A stretch of DNA of 64,000 nucleotides from Dipylidium caninum (lineage: Eukaryota; Platyhelminthes; Cestoda; Cyclophyllidea; Dipylidiidae): assembly GCA_017562135.1 (NCBI GenBank), contig QEYB01001669.1, positions 17,655-81,654 on the forward strand, in the 5' to 3' direction. The notes beneath the pieces are model-generated. The model had not been told where the DNA came from and did no database searches. It saw nothing but the letters and a program-made list of their open reading frames with translations. Each line of letters opens with the position of its first letter. Position 1 is the first letter of the stretch. Positions 49,801 to 62,014 of the stretch are shown in pieces. Made by a program: the position numbers and the translations under genes.

Positions 49801-51215
49801 TTTGGAGGAGGAGGAGGAGGGAGGAGGAGGAGAAGGAACGAGGCGAGCCACGAGGCCTCACCACTGCTGATGTTGTACCGAAGGCCTGTTTCACATTTAT
49901 AGCTAAATGAAACTAACTTTATCATGAGACTGAAACCACCAGATAGGCAGTTGATTTTAATTATAGCGGTGCTCAGACTGCCCCACGCAGTGGCAGAAGT
50001 GGAGGGCTCACACTTGATCACGCCGGCTCCCCATTGCCGACCTACCTATCCTTGAGTAAATGTCACGTTGGTTGAACATATTTGTGATCCAGCGGCTTCA
50101 AAGTAAGGTGATTTAGCTGATGAAAGGCGTTTCAAAGTGTGGGCATCATGAAGGGAGCTCAAACGGTTACTTGACCACTGGATGGCAAGGAAGTCTGGAC
50201 TTTTGATACATTCTCTTCTCCTGCGGCCACCAGCCCACAACGCTCGCAGTCCCTTCACAGACGCAACAATTGTTTCGTGGCTGCTGTTAGGATTCGTTTA
50301 TGTTGTCTCCTTCATCTCCTACCTTCCAATCCACTTCAACAACTCGAGTCGCGAATTTCAACAGTGTCGTCAAGGAGTACGACGGTAGTTAACTGATTGA
50401 GCAAAAGGGAAGGAAATTCTCGGCTCATCACTACGACGATTACACAAATTTTTCGAAGGAGGTTCTGCTGAGGTTCTGTGAGCTCTATTGTTAATACAGG
50501 CAGAAATCGCCTTTAGTCTCGATGTTAGGCATGTGACGCCTGCACCAGTGCGGGACACAAGATCGAACATAAGGATGGTAAATTCAAAGTGGAAGTCTAG
50601 AAATGATGTGCTTGGACGAAAGAACCGCCAACTCTAGAGGCCCTACTACAGCGTTAGGAGCCCTAGTCTTTGTGGATTTTACACACATGAGTGTGACGCA
50701 GGGTTTACAGGCACTTGCGACGCTTAACAAGCCATTGTGCAGCACGGCGGAGAGGGACTCCTATTGACACCGCAGTCGACAAAACCAAACTGAGCAACAC
50801 TAAAAACATCTCCAGGCTGAGTTTTGCTGCACTCATTGGGCAGACGCTTACCTGATCTCCCTTGGAAGGCGAACCACGACGTTCCAGATAAGAGGTTCTG
50901 GCGACTCAGAGCCGCTTGTTGCAAGAGTAACTTAGCCGTCTTCATGGTAGCCCCTGCCAACTAGCATGGAAGGTAGATCTGTCCACTTGTAAAAGACGTG
51001 ATTACCATCACACAAACAATTGAAAGTGGGCCACGCTCACACGGCCCGATTCCAGAGTTGACGGTTACTCTGTCGACTGACGCGAAGCGACTCCGACGCA
51101 ACAAACTCGCCTATTCACGGCCGGCATCACCGATCATCCATCACCATCATCTCATCACATCAGCAAGCGCATCACAGCAGCAGTTCTCATAGTCTCTCAT
51201 TACTCCGACTGAGCG

Positions 51216-51262
51216 CCAATCGCGTCATCCGCCGGTTGTTCGGGTCCCGTCGCGTATAAAAA
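51216..51262 (+). promoter_or_regulatory. CCAAT/TATA promoter of fragment D, right
   Basis: CCAATCGCGTCATC starts at 51,216 and TATAAAAA lies at 51,255-51,262, 39 nt on, with the ATG at 51,306. It matches the left D promoter with few changes and shares CCAATC(A/G)CGT with copy A. Confidence 0.5.
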
Positions 51263-51305
51263 GTTAGCAGAGCCGAGACAGCAGGGCACGTTATCGGCAG
51301 GGGGG

Positions 51306-51870
51306 ATGCGAGTCGGCTTCCGCCTTCTCCTCTCAGCTGGCCTACTTTTTGAGTAAGTTGTTGCCTTAATGACACAATTTCATGCCGACGCCATTGATGA
51401 GAGACGTCTCCTTTTCAGTGCGACACCAAAGCCAAAGTTCCGAGGTAAAGGTGAGCAATAATTTTTGCTGTTCTTTCACAGTTCACGAAGTCTTTGCATA
51501 CGACATGACACCCTTGAATTCTAGGAATTGTTGTTTCCATTATCGCTTCCATTTGGCTTTCGCACAAGATATTCTCTGCACTGTTGCATTGAAACCCTAA
51601 GAACCCCTCGTGTCTTTCCCAAACTCGCTCCCCCCCCCCGGCTCCCAACTTCGGGCCACTTCGCTCCCCCCCTTCGCACCGACTGTACCTGCGCAGTCCA
51701 CTTCCTTCCACTCCTGTTACAAGAAAAACATTTGTGACTGCGGCGGATTGCACTCTGTCTCTGAGTCGATATCGAGGACGTATCTCGCGGCGAATGAGCG
51801 CATTTTGAAGCGCCTCATTTTCATCGCTCCGCAGGGATCATCGAAGTAACCAACGATGGCCACAGGTAAT
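51306..51870 (+). pseudogene. Decayed signal-peptide gene fragment D, right copy
   Basis: A first exon, 51,306-51,352, encodes MRVGFRLLLSAGLLF, a good signal peptide, and ends at a gtaagttg donor. A second short exon starts at 51,419 after ctccttttcag, reads ATPKPKFRGK and ends before gtgagc. Sequence after ttctag at about 51,525 can continue in phase as GIVVSIIASIWLSHK and then stops. Exon-like sequence at about 51,730-51,870 has frames broken relative to the left copy, sharing LKRLI-x-I-x-PQG. The right copy is the better preserved of the two but I cannot assemble a full gene. The product is unrecognised; its layout (TATA, leader exon, short second exon) resembles copies A-C. Confidence 0.4.
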
Positions 51871-54800
51871 GAGCCGGGCAAAAAAACCGGAGATTCTTTT
51901 TAAGATGAAAAACAAGTGTTGCCCCGTACCAGTGGTCCATTCGCCCAGTGTAGTCTTTACTGACCGCGCCAGTAAGAGAACTGTAGGGCGTTGAGAGGCG
52001 GGAGGAGAGACCGTAAAATGTCCACCTTCCGTGTATCCAGTGTCAGTACCATTTGAAGCATGCCCGCGATTCACGACTCTTTCCTTTTATAACGCCGGTA
52101 AATTGTCGTGAAGTGGTACATCCCACTTCAGTGAAATTGCAGTCTCCCTTGTAGACGGACCAGAAGGGCGGTTGCAGTTCAAGTGGGAAAGAATGAATGA
52201 ATCGGCTTTGCACGGTGGGTTCTGCTTCACATTATGATACTTCACCGACGGGCGAAACAACCGTTTGGCGCGCCCTTCTAGCTTCCAATGTCAGTCAAGC
52301 ACACAGAGAGCAATCTTAGAGGAGTTCCCGTTGTTTTAAGGACATTGACAAGACCTTCGGTCTGTGAGACTGTCACGGGGCCGTGGTGAGCCCTGTCTTC
52401 CACATCACCATCGGGTAGCCAAACTTGCATAGACCGAGCAAGAATGAGGTGGGTGCGTCTTCAACCTTGAATGCCCAGAGGGGACTCACTTCTCGCTTGT
52501 GAGCCCTGCGGACTCGAGCTCCAAAACGCCCGAGGCATTCAAGTTAGAGAGCCTTATTGCGAATTCGATGTGAAAGCCATAATGCCCCTTACAACCTGGG
52601 AAATCTCCCGGAGCACAGATCCGCTCTTACCCGGTTCGTCCTCCGCTTTTCGCATGGTCACCTTCTGGTCTTGCATCGGGGCTGCACCTAGAGAATAACT
52701 TTAAGGCGAATGGCACGGTGAGGCCTTTGTTAACAGGCCCTCTCATTGCAACTCATTCCTAAGCCCTCTTGTTTGACTAAACATACGACGACTTACGTGA
52801 GGCCTCTGAGTGCGATTTGCAAAAAAGGATGGCATTTTGACTAGGACGCGCATCAGTCTACCCACGACGGTAGGCAAAACTCAAGTCTCCATCCTCCGGG
52901 AGATTTCCTTTCCACATTATAACCGCACAGGACTTATCCCTAATCCGTGCCTCTGGCGATGCTTCAAATTGCTCATCTTTGGTCTTAGACGAGGCATTTC
53001 AAATCCCCTAAGACATTCGCAATGAGGACGTGCTGCCGAAAGGAACTCGCGGAGGTTGGCGTCTGTTGGATGCGAGTTTTGGTATCGGGTCAGCATCCTG
53101 ACGGAGTATTTCTCTGATCCGCAATGGGCTTACTTCCGAGAAATATCCGCATAAAAATTTCCTTTCAATGCACAACCACCGCCTCTCCGACGTCCTCGTC
53201 TTCCTCTTCGACATCTTCGCTTTGTCGCCTACGCGCTCGCTGCGTCTCTGCCGCCTTAAGTTCCCTATCTGCCACATTCCAGGCCACTGCCTGTCGAGCT
53301 TTCACTAACTTCACCCGCCAATTGTTCACAAGTCCTTCGACAGCCATGTTTTTCTAGGTTCTGACAGCTAAAGGGATCTCTGTTGAAAACTCCGGCACTA
53401 AACGTAGGCGACATGTGGTGCACATGATTGAGGTGGTTTTGGAGCGGGAAGCTGTTGCCATCTTAAAGTCCAGGATCCATCCGCTGGAAGCTGCGAACAG
53501 TTCAACTCGAAGGTTCCTTTCCAATTCCTCCGCAGACATGTAATATTATTCATCATTGTATTAGATCTGATGCTTAGTAGACGATAGTCGTAGCTGGTAG
53601 ATGAGGAATTCTGTTGCAATTTATATCAAACAGAAATTCGGATGCGCGTGAAAGCTCGGAGATCAAGACCACGCCCCGTTGTAGGGCGAGTGTGGATTGT
53701 TGCCCTGTTTATCTACCTCGTTTATGCACGAACCACCCACAATGAACGCCGAGAATCCCGCATAAAGGTATCTCCACCATCCCAAACTAGTCTCGCCCTG
53801 CACTTCCGTCCCCGTATTTAGTTTGAGGTGTGAGAAAAGGATGCTCCCAAAAGGTCCTCTTCCGTCCTCCCTTATCGAGCATTTGTTAGGTTCCACGCCT
53901 TCGATCGTGCTCGGCTCAGTCTCTCTGCCCACCTGACCGATCGGCTCGCCGTCTCCTTAGGCCCCACCCGCGAGTGCACTCGACACCACTTCCGTTGACT
54001 CGACTACTCCGACCTTACTACGTGATCAGAAGACTTTCCACCTCCCCACCGGGGGGGTTGCTTTCTCGCGACATCGTCCTCCGTTGCTTACCCTTTCGGC
54101 CATGCGAAGAACTGCACAGGCCCCACTCAGTTGGTCCCAGTGGTTGAACCACATTGACACCCTCAGTTAGGCCGCTCCGATGGCCCGCACAACACCCTCC
54201 CAGTCCATTCAACTCACAGAGACGTGAGGATACATCGTCAGGCCAAGAGACCAAGAGATTTCTTGTCACTTCGTTGCATAAAATCTTTTTAATATGTTGT
54301 TACTGCAATAACTTTAATCAAAACAATACAACTGCCATTGTTATTAGTGATTTCTTGCCAACTGTGCGAAAAATATTAACCAGTGCTTGTTTTGACATCC
54401 CGCTTCATTAACGCAGTTAAAAGAAATTTGATTATTAAAGAGACCAAAGAACACAGTGATACCTGCGAAGCGGAATGATTGCGATAGATTTCAGTTTTCA
54501 GCTCCTTCTGCAATGTTTCGAGGAATCTCCAAAGGGCATGCGGCCCTGACATTTTCACCCCGCCGGAGGGTACAACTGTTCTTCCTCCTTCGTGAACAAC
54601 CACCTGCCAATTTACTCGGACTGTTTTTCCATTCATCATCAGGGCGTCGACTCTTCTTCCAAGTGACTCTCTCGTTTCTCTTTTCAAGGCGCATCAATGA
54701 ATTTTGTCCTCGCAATGCCCACCCACACTACGCAAAGTTCTCTCTATCCAGAGTCATATTACTCAGTTGAGGTTGAAAGGGTTCGGCATTTTTTCGAGGT

Positions 54801-57800
54801 CCTCCAAAAATTGCGTTCCTTTTCCTTTACAAATATTTTAGGCTGATCTATTTTACATACAATCAGCCTGTTCAAGATGGTTGGATTCTGCATGGAGGAG
54901 CGGATTCATATATTGAAGGACTTGACTCATCCAAAGTTCGTCTTGAGTTCATTCATGTGGCGCTGCATCTCGAACCTTTCAACCGACACTCGCCACTTAA
55001 GAATACGTCGGAAGCAAAAGGTGTTCATGCCGATCTCGATGATTCTCGTCCTCTCGTCGCGCCATCCTTTTAGGAAAATCAGGATTCACGAGAAGAACTC
55101 GCTGCGTGTGACTGCCTCGCGGCGTGGTGGAGCCTGGAAAAACGATGTTTTTTGTGGAGAGGGACCAAATGAGCATTTGTTAGACAGTTGCCAGTTAAAT
55201 GCGTCTCTTTTCAAAATCTAGACTGTTGGTGTACAAAGCAAGGGCGCCAAACCACCCACGGCGTTAATTCGCATCAGCAGTTGCCAAAAGATTTCTGGCT
55301 GCGGCTTTTGTCCCGACTCGGTCGGTGGCGGCGTCAGTTGGGGGCTCCTCAACATCCTCCCGAATAGGGCGCTTATCCACCGAGCTATCATTGCAGTCAG
55401 CAGCCCTGTGTCACGCCCACATTCCGCAAGCCAGTCGGCAGGAGAAATTCAGGACTGAAATGACTCAGTCTCACGATGCCCTCCCACGAAGCACTCCGTT
55501 TCCGTAAGGAAGCTCGCTGCCTTTCGGGTCATCCGTCACACTCGCAGACGCACAAGTATATTTTTCCCAAACAACCGCCTTTGTCTCAGTCAGGCTGGGT
55601 CCCTCTCTCCACGAAAGCCGCCCTCAGGCACCACATTCCCCGGCGGCGGCCATTGCTCGTGTACGCACCTCACTCGCCTTCACTCGTCCAAGTGCTTGCT
55701 CCTCGAAAGTGCCCCCACACGCACTACCTGCCATTCAAGGTTGGGTCATCGAGCTTCCCGCATGGACACCCTTTTTCCATCGACGCTTCAAGCACAATCC
55801 GCGTCTTTCTGTGTATAGAGCGGAGGAGAACCAGAACTGCCACGATCTTGTGGGAACCGCGACTCGACGGTGACACTCCCGTCTGCGAGGCTTGTTGGCG
55901 GCGAATGCGGCTCGGGCCTGGCGGGCACAGACGGCGCTAGGCGGCAGGACGGGCTGGCGGGCAGGCGGGCAGGGCCACCTCCCCACTAACGTCCCACTTG
56001 CCTGCACTTTCCCCACTCAGTGGCGTGAGGAGCAGGCCCCATGCTGGCCCCTTATGCCTTCCCCTGCATGCATTGCTGTCATTGCATTGTGGCACACAAA
56101 GTGTGCCATTCCTCCACAAATTCACCTCGTGTACAAAGGTGCGAAGTGCGGGAAATGGTGGCGGAACTGGTCCAGCTGCACCCCACCTCGACCACCTCCC
56201 CTTTCTTCGCACCACTCATAATTAGTCACAATGTCCTGTGTGACGATAGCGTGTGCTTCCGCTTACGGACGTGTGATGTGAGTGGGAGTATGTCGTGTGT
56301 GCGACCCAATGTAATTGGACGCAAGTTAGGTGAGCGCGACTGCGCGCCGTGATGTGTCGAGGAATGGCAGCTCTTGCCCACTTTGGTCACCAAGACACGC
56401 AAAAACGCTGTATATTTATCGCATTCACCCAGCTCCCAAGTCGCGCTTGTCACAGCTACTCCCTCAAGCGTGGCTCACTCACTCCGACTATTCTCCACCG
56501 CCTCGAAAAATTCCGCCACGCAAACTCCGGCCCGACGGGAGAGATTGGACAAAGGCAAGAGCCCGTCCACGAGTTCACCGTGTTGCACGCGCTGTACCGG
56601 CACCGGAGATTTAATCAATAAATGGGCGAATGCCTGCGTTCCAGCCAGCATTTTTTTTTGCCACTTCAACCCGTTTCCGACCCAATTTTCGGCGCTGATG
56701 AACCAGTCAAACAAACAAAAGGGCTGAGATCAAACGACCCGGTCACTGTCCCGCCCTCTTCTGCACCAACACGCAACCATAACCATTCTCCCCAAATCCG
56801 AACCTGGTGGTCCCCATTGCCCGAATGGTTGCCCTGACAAACATATCAATCGTAAATTACTGTGGGTAGGGAAGAATTGGCCAAATAACAGAAAGTTAGT
56901 GTGTTTCAAGTGCCGTCTGACCTCCACCGAAAATTCGACTTGGTCTTCTATACACCTAAATCAAAGCAGCTCCCCCCAGAATCCACATTCCATTAATCCC
57001 ATGGACGTTGCTACTTATCGTCGATTGGGCCTATCGGAGTGAGCCACACAAGCTTCCCCACGGTCATTAATGTCACAGACCACGTGCAGAAGCACCTCAA
57101 AACGCCGTTCATAGAGCAGGTAGCGTGGTTGGCTGCACTGCCGAGGGGAAGTGAAGTGGCAGCGTGCCAGAAGTTCGCCGCTCCCCGAGACCTCCCTCCC
57201 CAGAATCCGACGTCTCCCAACATCCCGGTATATAGCCCAACCACAGCTTCTTCCCCCTGCACGTAGGAAGATCTGCACATGTAATCACAGCCACAGAGGC
57301 CACACACTGTTGTCTTTCTCCTCCCGCAAACCGACTACCCTGGATCTGCCAGATCCAACCGGTTGGACGAGGCTGTCACAGGTCTGACTCCGGTAAGAGA
57401 AAGTTTCCGGTCTCACGGGTTGAGGAGGGACAAGGCTCTCCGCCTCCCATACCTCTCCAAGAAATCACTTTACTTGGCGCTACTGTTCAATCCCAACTTG
57501 GGTCATTCCATTCCTCCGCCCCCTCCTCAGCCTACGCCTTATCCCTTATCGCCTATCGCCCCCAAATGGCGGATTCATGGAAAACAACGATGGGCAACGC
57601 TAACCCCTCCATCTCTCTTGCTCCTTCACGTGGAAGCAAACATCTGATATCTAGGGCATCCAACGCAAACCCCAGGCAACGCCAGTTGGGGAACATTGGC
57701 AGGGAAGATATCTCCAAAAGGCACAGACAACATGCGATGCGCTGTTATGCAGAACGCCAAACGTATTCCAAATACTAAGTGGGGCCAGAGTAGTAGAGGA

Positions 57801-58870
57801 AAAGTGGGATCTCGTTCCAGGTGCGAAAGGCGAACATTCAGCCGAACTCGTAGTGACACCAAAGTCAAATGTTGGTGAAGGAGGAGGAAAGTGCAATGAT
57901 TTCGTCTCGATCAAGGGGAATTTTCCCCACCATCGTCCCATCCCCTCAATGCAATAGGTGGGCAAGGGAGGCCCCTACAAAGATTGTCGCCGTGTGCGTA
58001 CGAGGTTAGATTCGTTCAAATACACAACCCATTTGCATTTGCCTCCCAAATTGCCTCATCACACACTCCATTGAAGCTGCAAATGTCTCCGAGATCAGTG
58101 TGATTTGAGGACAATGTCAACCAACAGTGCATTGAGAGGCAAAAAGTGGTGTGGTAAAAGCCCACATTAAAGGTTCGAAGATGAGCATTTCACTACGCCT
58201 CAGTTGTCTTCCATATCTTTAATTTCTTCAGCAGCCACCTTGGTGTCAGAAAAACGCCTACACATCCTAATTTGCCATTACACTTCATCTGCTCCGCGTA
58301 CGTACTGCTTCCTTACTCACTGGGCGTTGTGGCCTCGTCCCGCCCTACCCACATCGCAGGCCCCCTCCCCCCCTCGCCCTACGTCCCTCCGTCCTTCGCC
58401 TAACTGCAGGGTTGCCCATGTTCACGTACGCGACGGGGACTGAAGGCGAAGGAGAAGACAGTTTTGGGTGTAGAAATCGCGCGCTGGACGAAGCGTTACC
58501 ATGGACGCGTGGTTAGACGAGAGGCGTTTGTTGTCGGTGCAGTGTCTGTGTTCCGGTACTGTGCTGTTTGGTGTGAGATGCAACGTGAGGGAAGTTGACA
58601 ATATTGTCAAAAGAGGTTGATCAACAAAACCACTCTTTAGCACAAGGAGAACCTCTCACAACGTAGAATGGATCCTTCACCGTCTCCGAACTAATCTGAC
58701 AGCGACTCAGCTGTGAACTGCTTTTTGGACCCTCATAACTCAGTTGACTGTCTTTGCCCTTTCCCCATCCTGCACAAGGTCACCTATGACGAGTGCAGAC
58801 TGGCCACCGCAGGCCAGCGCATGAGGCGATCTTTTGGATTTGGCTTATAGATTACCGGATTACCGTCTGT

Positions 58871-61800
58871 CATAAATCGACTTCCTCACTATTTTGGAGC
58901 GCAGCTGGAATTAGAGTGCACCGAACTTATAGCAAACGTAACCTGTAAATCTGAATCTCTAATCCATCTCTGTTCTCGTTTAAGTAGTCTACGCTAGTAA
59001 CCGGATAGTGTTACCGGAAAGGGGTGGAATGTGCAGAAGAGTTGCCAGCCCTAGTCTCTTGTTATTGTTTGCCACCACCTAAATATATAAATTGTACCCA
59101 CCACGTAACAATTTTACCTAACCTTCCGTGTTCCATTCCTGCCTGTACTAAGGTGTCAGCCTAAAACCGAATTCCCGATCCTGCTTTGTGCCATTACGAT
59201 TTCTAGGACAACTTAATTCTTCCGAGAGAATACTCAACCCTATTTTTTCAAACCACAATATGTATTGTGGAAAGCGGTCCTACCTATCAGTCGCATTATA
59301 ACGTGTCGTCCTCATAGAAAATGAGGCATACGCTCTCATCTAAAGCTAAGCTCCCGTCTATTTGTATGACTAAAGCTTAACTGGCTTTCAACGAATTTCC
59401 GTGTACCGGATTCCTGAGACTATTTAACTGCAAGCACGGAGTGGGCGAACAAGAAGAGAATTTTATCTCTACTGTTAACTTTCTGCTGATTTCACTCGCC
59501 AATTAATGATAGGCAAGTGTACAAGTAAATTTAGACTAGCCAAGCTCACAAGATACATCAATTCTGGATAATTTTCAATTATACAGCCCAATGCAACATT
59601 CGAAATGACAACAGATGGGTTGCCAAACTTACCAAAAGTTCATGGTACTCGTTGATATAAATGTCTTATTTATGGAACGTATCACCAGTACCTTCGGCTA
59701 ATTCGGTGATTCAGCACGAAATTGGTTGAGAATTGGTTTCCAATCCTGTGCATTACTGAAGAAAAGCAAAAACGGGTTAGGGGCTCAAAGAAATGTAGAG
59801 ATTAAACAGAGCACGAATTTCTGCGTTCTGTATTTTAAATTGGGTTTAGTATACTTTATACCTTGATGGTGACTTCGTCACTTGCGTTATAGGAAAATAA
59901 CCTTCGAGGTGTCGCTTAAGGGTGGTTTTACAGCATAATCATAACTACTTTAAGGATTTATTCCGTAGTATGCCAGATATCCTCGAAATCGATCTTCTTC
60001 CTTACTCAGTCTCTTTCATTTTGCGCTGCCTTGCGAGTCACTCTACAAAATCGCATGCAAAGTTTGTCTGCAATAAGCGTTGAATTTTACCTGAGTGATT
60101 TTTGTGTATTCCAATTTACTTTATTCCTTTTCCTAGTCAAGTCATTAACAGTAAAACTGGATAATATTTGTATAATCTGTAGTGGTTTAGCTCGAAAGTT
60201 GGTTACTGAAATCGATTTAGGCAGAATGTTCGCATTTTGGCTTATTTCTTGTTCTCAAGTGTTGTCGCTCCGGAAAACTTTCGATCCGTGTTTATTATCA
60301 ATCGGGTGGCTCAACCTTTTTGCAACTGGTCGCTCGCGTTCCTACCATCAGCTTTCGAGAATTTTTCTACTCTCCTTCCCTTTATGACTCCATATATGCT
60401 TGCGTGGTTTAGGCCGATCCAAGGTTGGACACGAGCCAATTCGACCGAGTTTAAGGAATGCTGTCGACTCTTGAAGGACGAAATTCGGGACAGCTTTTCC
60501 GTTTAACATACGAAAAGAGTGGAACGTTCTGATCTCACGTGTGAGTTACGTATTGCGCACATGGCTTTTTCTTAAGCTCGATAATATAATGTTATGGACA
60601 AACACACTCGGAGGAGATGCCGTTACGGCCATGAAGTGTCATGAAATATCCGCCAGCCCCGATATTGATTGAGTGGACGCCAGGCTAAATTTATGAAGGT
60701 AAAGTTGTGCCTGCATGTCTTAAATTTTGTCTCCGCGTTACTTCTTGTCTCACTTCTCGCAATTTATGCTTGCCCTTCTCTAAACGCCCTGTGATCACAT
60801 GTGTCTTCGCCAATTTCCTTCAGTGTCTGTCAAAGAATTCGCCTCGATGATGCAAATGAAGTAACTTCAACATCCGTCCACGAAAGTGGATCAGATTCAA
60901 TGTGTTTTCGCTCGTTAACCACGTTGTCGAAGTTCCTTGACTGGCTTCCTTGCGTGTCTTATAGTCCGTGATTTCATTCACTAAGATGACTTCGCTGCTT
61001 ATCATTCGTGCTCAAGAAGCTGAACTGAACAAAATACTTTACCTCATTAACTATATTCATAGATATAGCAACATCTACATTGTATAGGACTCGCTTTTGC
61101 GCTTACAACCTCTCATGATTTCCACGCTTGGCCGTCGTCAACTTATCCATAATCCCCAGTAAAGCATGTATTTTCTCTCATTTTCTTTTACCTTATTAAA
61201 AAGTATTGCATTACGCATAATCAAGTCTTGTGTATTTATCCGGTCTTCTAATCTCTTAGGTGGAAGTCAGATTGTAGCGCCTAACTGTATTCTCGTGGTC
61301 TGCCATTGTGTCTGCGACTTTGCCGGGACTAGCGTTGACATCAACGAGCTTTGTCTCGTGGAATTCTTTCCTCGTGTGTGCTCTGATTGTGTTTCGAAAC
61401 CGCCTTTTTTTCGGATGCTGAGCCTTTCGGCTTACCGTTGTCTTTTTTTAGATTCTTACTATATAAGACACGAACAAGTATCCACTCTTCCAGTCTCAGG
61501 TGTACATATCATGTCAATGTGCCTTACTCACTTGCCTTCCCATGTTGACTGTATTCGCTTATGTTTCGTTCCCACTGCCCATAATCCAGGAAGCATTTTT
61601 GCACCTATACGATTACTGACATCGACAGCTGACCCTGTGAGGGTCACATCCCTTAGTTATGATGCTCCTATCTATTCTCCATCAACTTCCACACCTTCCG
61701 TTCAATGTAATTTTTGTCGCCACGAGAACCATGTCTAGTCTAGACCTTCACATTAAGGTTTTGTTCGGTTAGCGGTCCTTTATATAAAAGGCCTTCATAA

Positions 61801-62014
61801 AGACTCCATTAAGTCTAATCAAGCACTTATCGTAGACACAGTCCTGCCTTCATTCCTCTCTCTTACGTGGTATAACAAGCCGGGCAATGATTCTTGCAAG
61901 GTCAGTGACTAGTTCCCCTTATCGCTCCTGTCTTCCCTATGCTCATCATGTTCTGCATTTTTTGACTCATCCTGGTTGCAAACTACTCTCTTGATGTCGG
62001 GCCCCTGGATTAAG
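58871..62014. other. AT-rich right flank, no firm gene
   Basis: Unique sequence with lower GC content than the outer arms. The longest frame (61,166-61,738) ends CNFCRHENHV, which begins like a retroviral-type zinc knuckle (C-x2-C-x4-H) but stops before the last Cys. Overlapping frames at 60,031-60,506 show no domain. A tttatataaaagg TATA-like site lies near 61,780. It may be an old retroelement remnant, but I cannot show this. Confidence 0.35.

Larger units (their letters stand above)
50150..52065. repeat. Nested inverted pair inside the right arm
   Basis: The blocks at about 50,150-50,290 and 51,960-52,065 face each other and correspond to the pair at 12,041-13,895 in the left arm. Shared pieces include gttacttgaccac, ggaag and a following pyrimidine block. 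Fragment D and its promoter lie between them. Confidence 0.6.
44359..58870 (-). repeat. Right arm of the giant inverted repeat, outer diverged part
   Basis: Reverse complement of about 5,565-19,713 with frequent substitutions and indels. Near the inner border identity is still about nine bases in ten (for example 45,000-45,060 against 18,960-19,070), falling further out. A C-run at 46,157-46,169 and a gap-rich stretch near 46,090-46,300 distinguish it. Frames are interrupted differently from the left arm, so I infer no protein is being maintained. The only gene-like content is fragment D (51,306 onward). Confidence 0.85.

Noticed and set aside
61650..61738. Gag-like zinc knuckle (CNFCRHENH)
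   Set aside because: The motif lacks its final cysteine, is followed by a stop, and no protease or reverse transcriptase was found nearby.
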